Positions 33,601 through 42,600 of a DNA stretch of 64,000 nt are shown here, piece after piece; position 1 is the stretch's first letter; each line of letters starts with the position of its first letter. The notes below the pieces were generated by a model, which had not been told where the DNA came from, searched no databases, and saw only the letters and a program-made list of their open reading frames with translations. Source of the DNA: Agrypnia vestita (Eukaryota > Arthropoda > Insecta > Trichoptera > Phryganeidae); NCBI GenBank assembly GCA_016648135.1, contig JADDOH010005031.1:153695-217694 (forward strand). The letters run 5' to 3'. A program made the translations under genes and the position numbers.

Positions 33601-36600
33601 TCATTATGGTTATCGCATTGCATTTAAAAATTGAGAATCATCAAAGCGGTAGTCTGAAGGAAGAACTCCTACACTATTTAAAGATCTTTCCGGAGTCCAT
33701 GGTATATGTAGCGTTATGTCTTATGATATAAGCAAATAAGAGAGGCACATGGTACAAGTAAATAAGAAATATTTTCGTAGTCTATGTAGATATATTTTAT
33801 TGACTATCATCAACGCCCTTGTTCTTTTTTACATACACAGTATAATATATATTTTTATATAAAAGTACATAATAAAAAAAAACGATAATAAGTAAAAACA
33901 CAAATTAACCAAAAAAGTATATTAATTCAAAATATCAAATACTTAGAACTAAGCATATTCCAAGTCTAAATAATTATTCGATTCAAAAATGAAATTCCAA
34001 CGGTTTATTATTGGCGAATTAATTTCACAGTTATTTCTATAGGTGCCTGCAAGGATATTTGTGTTATGTAGTTTTTGTTAAAACCGTTATTTTTGAGGCT
34101 ACAGGCGAAATTTAGCTTATTTGAAAATAGTATTAATATTGATGCGGCACGTATTCCGTGTTCGCATCTCTATTTCTAAAAAAAGCTTCTAGTTGGATGA
34201 ATGTTCAAAGGCCGAACTTTATTAACCTTATTTTATTTTAATTAATGAGACACATATGGTTTTGTCAACTCTACAATTGAGAGTGTACGCAGCACGCACT
34301 CATAACATTAGAAAAAAAAGTTAACAGACAGTAAAAGAGGCGTTGCAAGCGACTATAAAAATATTCAATTATTTTAGAAAATAATATCATCCGACAGGTA
34401 GGTACGTACGAAAACTAGTTGCTGTGGGAAAAAATATGCGAAAGCCGTAAGTTTCAGAATATACTATGAGCAGCTAAAGAAAGGTGTGTATATTGATAAA
34501 AACACCTTTACTATAGTTGTTAAGGAGCGCTAAACGAATCCATCCCATCCGTATACCGACGACACAGCTGGTCATGTAACCTGAAAATTCTAATTATGGG
34601 GTTGCTGTGATTGATGCTGTTACTATGGAAACGTCTTAAGGTTCCAGAGATGAGGATGAAGGGAAAAGGAAAAAAATGACGAGGATGACGCCACTCGTTT
34701 CTGGCATTTGATTGGATGGCTCGTTCACACGCTACGGCTTCACTCTTCTGTAGGTCTCAATCAATGTTTAGGGATGTCATGGTGGTGGAATGAAAGAGCG
34801 AATGTGGTTGCGTTTGGATTTTTGTTTCTAGCTCGTGAAGATATAATCCGTAAGTGAAAATGTACTCGTAAAATAACTGCGCAAGACTGAAAATACGCAC
34901 GGTAGGAGGTCCTCCCGAGACGAGAGCATAGCAAGGCCGGCGCGGCGAGACTGTGGAGACTTGAAGATGACTGATAAATTCCAAATCCTATACGACCTCT
35001 GTCACTTATACAAGATTGCTTACGCTGTTTTATCTTCGTACGCATTATTATATGTTGAATCAATTAATTTTCTCGTTTGATCTGACTCAGCAGTATTATC
35101 ATGACAACACAAAACTGCTAAACTCAAATGTCTAAATTATTATTGTCAAAAATATACTTTTGCAACGTTGATTTGGGTCAATTATGCACGACATCGAAAT
35201 CGTGTTGAGTCAGCATGGATCATCTCTCAACAACCATAGTTTTAAATAATTAAAAAAATAATAATACAGACCGATTTGGTTTTCAGGAGCAGACAGTGGT
35301 GCCGCCGCTGTACCGGGCACTGGGCAGGTATGCCAAGAACAATGCTCTGGACGGGAAGGGTAAGCAGACGCCGCAGTGGCGTCGGCCGCAACAAGAGACC
35401 AACACCGTGGACAGCCAGAGCCAGGCAGGGGAGGATGAGTACTACAACGACGATGCGGGGAATGTGAGTATATACTTAAAGGGCTCTCCGAAATAGCGAA
35501 ATACCGCGCATTCATTGATAAGCCGGGCTTACAAGGACTTTAATGTACCAAGTCTTGCGCTTGTTGCTAGCGATTTTTTTAAATTTTTTTAAATTTAATT
35601 TTATATTTATTTTCTTTACATTTTGTAATATCTAGTCCCACAAAACTTCTAAAAAGACGTTTGTATGTAGGTTTATTTTTACAATTAAATGTTAAACTGT
35701 TACTAAATATTATACACTTTATAAACAGAAGAGATAAAAAACGAAAACAATTAAGTACAAAAAGAAATTTGAAGTACAGAGTTAAAAGTTTTAAGCAAAT
35801 TAAGAAAAGAGAAAGAAAAAAATAAAATATATATATACATAGCAAATTAAGAAAAGAGAAAGAAAAAATATATATACACATCACTCATCATTCATTGTCA
35901 TTATCATAATAATACACTTCACATCATTTTAATATTAACTTATAACCACTTTTTAAGTTCTGACACTGATTTTGAAGTTTTTAGGCCTGTGGAAAAGGTA
36001 CTTTGTATTTTGTTCAAGAACATTGGAACTCGATATTCAAGTGTCCTCAGACCAAATTTGTTTGTTATTCTTGGTATTGTTAAAATTTGATATGCAGCGC
36101 ATCTTGTGTTCCTGCCATGATCAACTACCTTTTTGTGAATTTCATTTTCGTGATTTTCTTTTATCAGCAGAAATAGGACTTGCCCAAGAATTGGCAAAAT
36201 ATTTACAGATGAATACACTAGTTTAGTATTTTGTCTTTGTTCAAAAAGATGTGGATTTATGATTTTACGATGGCAGTTTGTAGATTTTGTATCGGCTTTA
36301 TGTTTGAATTACTGGAGAGGCCCTAAGATGTTTTAATATTGATTCTACCAAAGAAAATTATATCACTCTTAACAGACTTTGGGATAATGTATTGCATCTT
36401 GTAAATTTTGCTAGACACTGCCTTAAGGCTCGTTTATATTTGGAATATGTAAAGAATATATATTTAAACAGGGTTTAATTAACGAAGCTAATCCATGACA
36501 CTTTACATATATATTGCTGTCTTAATTATAAGTAGAATTTTTTAAACCAACAATGCTTAAATACTAATAGTTATTGAGATAAGCGATGAAGCTTGCATTT

Positions 36601-39600
36601 TTTCTTCAATATTTATTCCCTTTGTTCTGTAAAATATTGGATCATTAAAGTAAGTTATTTTGAATATTTAAAATTCATTCGCTTTTATACAAGACGAATA
36701 ACATGATTAAAACCTTACAGAAATCATAAAAATACTTTTCACAAGTTTTTTTTATCATTTCCGCTTATTTTTTTATTTTAACGCTTCTACTGGTCATGAG
36801 GCCTAACTACAGAAACGAAACACATCACAAAAACACCCAAGTTTGAATTAATCACATATTTTTATTGTGATCTCACTGGGAATCGAAGTCGGAACCCTCG
36901 GTATAAGAAGCTAGTGTCTCCTTAAATGTCAATATTTCACCCAAAAAGTAAAGAATAAAGTGTATAGAATTTTCTATTCAAAATTGATGAGGCTATGAAT
37001 GAGATAATGAATAAGTTTGCATTATTTTTACAATATATCTTTTGTAAAATTTTTGGCTGTCGTGCAGTATAAGTAATTTGTACGAATATCAACAATTCAT
37101 TCGCTTTATTATCGCTTATTATCGCTTATTAATAAAATAAAATCCCGATCGCGTCATTTACCTTCCGGCTATTACAGTAGGCATAATTTTTTTATATTTC
37201 ATCATATTTTGGCCGCTATTTAAGTATGTGAGAACAGCGCCATCTGGCGTAGGTCTCGGTAACATCAGTGATAGGCATAGCTACATAGAGAATCATGTTA
37301 TTTGATAATTAACCGTTCTCATTATTTAATCCGATTGTAATCTGTATTATAGTAAATTAATTTATTATAACAGCTACCTACATGATTAATTTTCGATCTT
37401 TTACATTCTATAGAACACACATGTCATTAAAAAATGCAAAATGCACATATTTATCAAAAAAAAACAGAGCTGCCACAGAGTTTTGAACTCAAGATCTTTC
37501 TATTGCAAGAATAATGCTTTCCCGGCTAAGCTAATCAACCTTGTTAGTCTCGTTAATTTTTTTTGTGCATTCAGTGACTTATATTTTCCCACATGGAACG
37601 CAACAATCTTGTTAAAATTCATTGCTTCTCAGAACTTTGAACGAAATTTCCTAGGTGGCACCTGGATGTATAATTTTTTTTGTTATTTCAAATTCTGGAC
37701 CCCAGGATTCAACTCCTAGCTGATCCAGGAAACATTGCTCTTACCTCACGAAGATTTGGATTGAAGAATTTCGTATGCATAGTTCTGCTCTGCATACAGA
37801 ATACAATACACAACTAATAATAGTTCACTCCGCGCTGTGTACAGTCTTTCGTAAAATTAATTGAAAAATTGTACTCGCGGGTTTAGAGATAATTGAAAGA
37901 TGGGGTCTTGTAGTTACAAAAATAATGTGAATAAAAAAATTCCTTTATCCAAAAACTGTCAATTACCGGAGGCTCGAATCAATTACAAAATATTAAATTT
38001 TTAAACTATTTTAATCCACCCCTAAAGCGAAACTCTATTCGAAACAATGTCGCCATTTTGACGATTCGACAGTTCAATGACAGCTGACAGATAAATTTAT
38101 TCGAATTTCCGAAACTCGAAAGTTTCAAACTTGGAACCCTGCCTCCGGTTAACGTCCCCGAAATTCGATTGGTTAATCTGCAATTGATTCGAATTTTGAA
38201 TATTCTGCGGTGAAATTAAATTTTGCGGGAATGTAGGTACTTGCGAGTTTACCTGGTGGATTAATCGCTTAAGTGACCTGTCAATGTGACAATCTCCGGT
38301 TTGAGTTGACACGCGTTAAATCCGATTTTCATAAATGTTTTTTTTTTTTTTTGGATTACGCGTACTCTTCATCATGTCGAGATGTTTCATCTTCAACGGG
38401 CGCAATGCAGAGGAAGAGAAATACGTATGTGGAAAAATATTTTTTCTCGTGGCTGTAAAAATATTTGGCTTATCGTTCGGGAGACTAAACTGAAACATAC
38501 CTATGTAATTGATATAAAAATTAATCACGTGCCGTATCGTCAAATGCGCTTGCGTATTTGTCCTGCTATGTTCCAACTCCAGGTATACGACAAAAAGTAG
38601 TATTTACATCAATGACAGTCCTCCATTAATGGATAAAAATTTATATTTATTCGGAAAACCAAATACCAAACCAAAAACCAACGGAAAAGCTGACAATAAT
38701 TAAGAAAACACAAAGAATGTGAAACATAAAATAAAAACAATTACAGGTTTTCACTGGTAGTTACAAATTATCGTATTTGCGTGGTTTACATATGTATGAT
38801 ATGGTATATTGATGAAACTATATACAATTGATTAAGTGGAAAATAATAACATATATTTTATTTGAAAAACTCTAAAATATACGTTAAATACAGTACCCAC
38901 GCTCATTATCGCATGTTGCTTGTATAAAAAAGAGAAAATAAAAATATATGTTCAATCACCACAATGACACATTATGAATTTGATCACAAGTATATTTTTA
39001 AAACTACATCGTTAATACAAAATAAACAACGATAAATTTCATAAAACCATTTTGCTAATAACAAAGCGCCCGGAGCATACGCAATTTTCATAACATAATT
39101 TTCAGACAACGTAATGTCCTCACTTATGAGAATTGCTATTGGTTGAAGACCACTCGGAAAACCGCCATCTTAGCTTTTGATTGTTGAGTTATGACGTGTA
39201 AAAAATATTCCACTGCGAAAATATAGGATCGTTTTTTTCAAATTGCTCCAAATTTAATAAAAAACGTATGTGCTGCATTTTGCACATTTCATTTAAATAA
39301 TTGAATAAGTAGCTACATGATACATTATATAAGTAATCTCTTTTGTATCAGACAAACGTGCATCTGGAATTGTTGGAATCACGTCAGAGGGGCTCCTCGG
39401 GAATGGACATGACATAGACATTTTTGATTTGCAGCGTCTTTACGCTCGGTTTATGGGACAAATTTCGTGAATACGACAGAAACATGTAACGGGAAGTAGA
39501 AATAGAAATAAAAATCATATTTTGAATTCAAGCAAGTTTCCATATTAAAAATATGTAAAGAAAAAAACCTTACCGAAAACCAGGAATATTTCAAACTTAT

Positions 39601-42600
39601 GAGAAATGGAAACCAATTCATAATGCCTAAATGTAAAACAACCCAAATGCAGCATCAATATATTTATAAAGCCATTAATTACTAGAATAACTTACCTATC
39701 GAGATACGATGCATCAGTAACCTCTCAGAGCAAATCAAAAACATTAAAATTTTCCTAAAATCAAACTTAAATTCATAAATCATTTAAACCTATAGCTTTT
39801 TTCAAAATAACTCCTATACTTTCATTATCAATTTAATTTTTTTACTGTATTAATAAATAACTTGTATACACTATGTACCTGTATATTATAACAAGGAATA
39901 AGAACTGTGACTCCCTCATCAGACTCAAGAGCTTCTCTTCACTGATGAGGTTTACATGACTACCAAGTATTTAAAAAAAATGTTTAATCTGATATGTTAT
40001 ATATAAGAACTGTATTTGTACCATAAATTAAATAAATATAAATAAAAAATAATAACAAAAATAAATAAAAAATTAAAAAATAATTAAATATATTCATTAC
40101 GGTACAATCAATTCAAATTCAGTAAAATTCGATACTTTAGGAATATGTTGAATTTAAATTTCTAATATCTCGGGATGACTTTGGTTTAGAAAAAACTGTC
40201 TGACAAAAAATATATTTTATTGATTTGACAAAAAAAATTGTTGTAAAACTATTTTATCCCAAATGAAGAGATTTAATATTAATAAAATCAGCTGTTCATA
40301 TAATTCTCAAATGTAAGGTTGTCTTATGCGATATGCATATTTAATGAAACCTACCTATCTTTTTAGTTCAAAATCACTTTTTTGGGTTTTTCCACGCGAT
40401 TTTAAGGTTTTCTCTGCGAGTAAAAATGAATAAATTACTTTTTCATGAAAAATATATAAAAAAGTTTATACTTTTGAAAGAAGGTCCTTAATTCGGTGAA
40501 AATTTTTCGCTTTGCATATTTCTAATTTAATATATTCCCCATATTTCCTGGTATTTCAATTATAGTATAAATATGCCCGGATTTTGTAAAATATCGTTTT
40601 GCGAATTATCATTTTCAAGCACTTGAATATTTATCCGACAACTACCTACTTCAAGAGCGATTCGGCCAACAATTTGAGCTTTGAAATTCAACAATAAATT
40701 AATTACCAGTTGTTTCAAAATAAATGTATTTTTCAATACAGCTTTTGAAGTTGTTACGTCCGATTGATTGGCACGTTAATCGGAATAATGTATTTAAATC
40801 ATTTGTATGGACATTGTTTAATTCGACTCGACACTCGTTATACATTTTTTAATGAAATACCAATAAATATTTTGAGTATAATAATTACAAAGTAATTTAT
40901 AACATGGATAATTATTTTTCTTCACATTATTTTCAATCAATACGTCATTAATGAGTAACTGAATTATATATTGGAAGGTTTTAAGAAATGTCTAAACATC
41001 ATAATCATTTCTCTATTTTTCTTAAGGGTCGTCAAGATGTAGATTTAGGATGTTTGGACCTGTCTCACTGTATATTTTGTAGGTCCCTTGAATCAGGACA
41101 CAATGTTAACTATGAACTTCATCCAAATACGTAAAGAGATAGTAGATTAAAATATCGTAATACATTATTCTATGTAACAATGTCCATCACCAACGCTACC
41201 AAGACGCAACGTTAGATGGCGCTGTATTCACAGCTGCAACTCGCGGCGAATTATCTAAATAATAATATTATGTATCAAGGTGCATTTTTTTGAGAACATA
41301 CTGACCAAATAACAGTTAATAAAAATTTCCAATAAACCTATTTAATTAAATAAAAATATTTATAAAAAAACGTTGTATAGGAGAATTATGTGTGTGAGGA
41401 CCTAATAACTTTTTTTTTCAAGTGGAGCAAATACTAGGTGAAGGAACATTATAATTAAATTAATAAGTATTTCATTACTTGTGTTGTGTTACTTAAAGAA
41501 TTTATAATTATAACTAAAATTACAAAATATAAAAGTACGTCATTTTTGATTGGTTATGTTACAGCTAGTACCAATTAATAAAATAACCCTGGAGCAAAGA
41601 CCTCCTGGATCGATGCCATGGCAGCCGAAAACAATTTTTCAGAATTGTCAAAGAACATCAATTTGAAGCTAAAGTAGTGTTTCCAGGCCTTGCTTTTAAT
41701 TATTTGCGGTTCACTCAGTTGCCTTACACTTGTAGATCTGTCATGACATCATCATAACAGATCTAGTTTCATCAGCTTAGCTTCGTCTTGATCAACCCCT
41801 CAATTCCGGTTCTGTTGTTTTTTTTATCAGAGATTTGTGCATGTTAATCGTCTCGCCCAATGCAGCCACCTTTCACCGTGTCCCCAAAGTCACCATTTCT
41901 ACCTGTGTTCATTCCTTTCCCCAATCTTCAATTTTCTTCTATTGTCATCGAGCCTTAGCTTCATCCATCAATGTGAGGTTTTCACTTCAGGATCTTTCCT
42001 CAGCATCCATCACCTTTTCGACAGATATACTAAGCCAGTCTTTAGCGTGTTAATTTTTTGGTTAATATCAGTTACCTTGAATCTCTAATGATTCGCATCC
42101 TATTTCTTTGCTTTCTGGAAAAATTTTAGTTTTTTCATGACGCTATACAAAATCAATGATATGCTAAATGGTTCTCTATTTGCTTGTTTATTACCACACC
42201 CTCTATATTCTTCGGACCTTAATCCATATAAAAAACTATTTTTTTTATGACTTTAAATTGAAACACCGCCAAGAATCACGTAATTATATAATTTGTTGTT
42301 TTTTTTATTACAGGGAAATAAACACTACGCATTTTCCTACTCCGTAAAAGATCATCACACAGGAGATGATTTTTCGCATTCACAGAGGCACACTGGATCT
42401 GGGACCAATGGAGAATACAGAGTCAAACTACCAGATGGAAGGACACAAATAGTATCTTATACAGCAGACAATGGAGGGTACAAAGCAGACGTCAGGTATC
42501 AAGAAGACCCGAAGGAAGCATCAACAAAGCAAAAAGATGTAACCCAGGATCGAAGTCAAGATTCAAACTATCAGCAACCACAAAGCGCAGCAACCACCAT

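Noticed and set aside
35579..35884. 101-codon hydrophobic - strand frame
   Set aside because: A-rich low-complexity LINE 3' UTR read in antisense; not a membrane protein gene.
41835..42088. Overlapping Ser-rich + frames in intron 3
   Set aside because: Pyrimidine-rich intron sequence; two frames look equally open, there is no start context and no homology.
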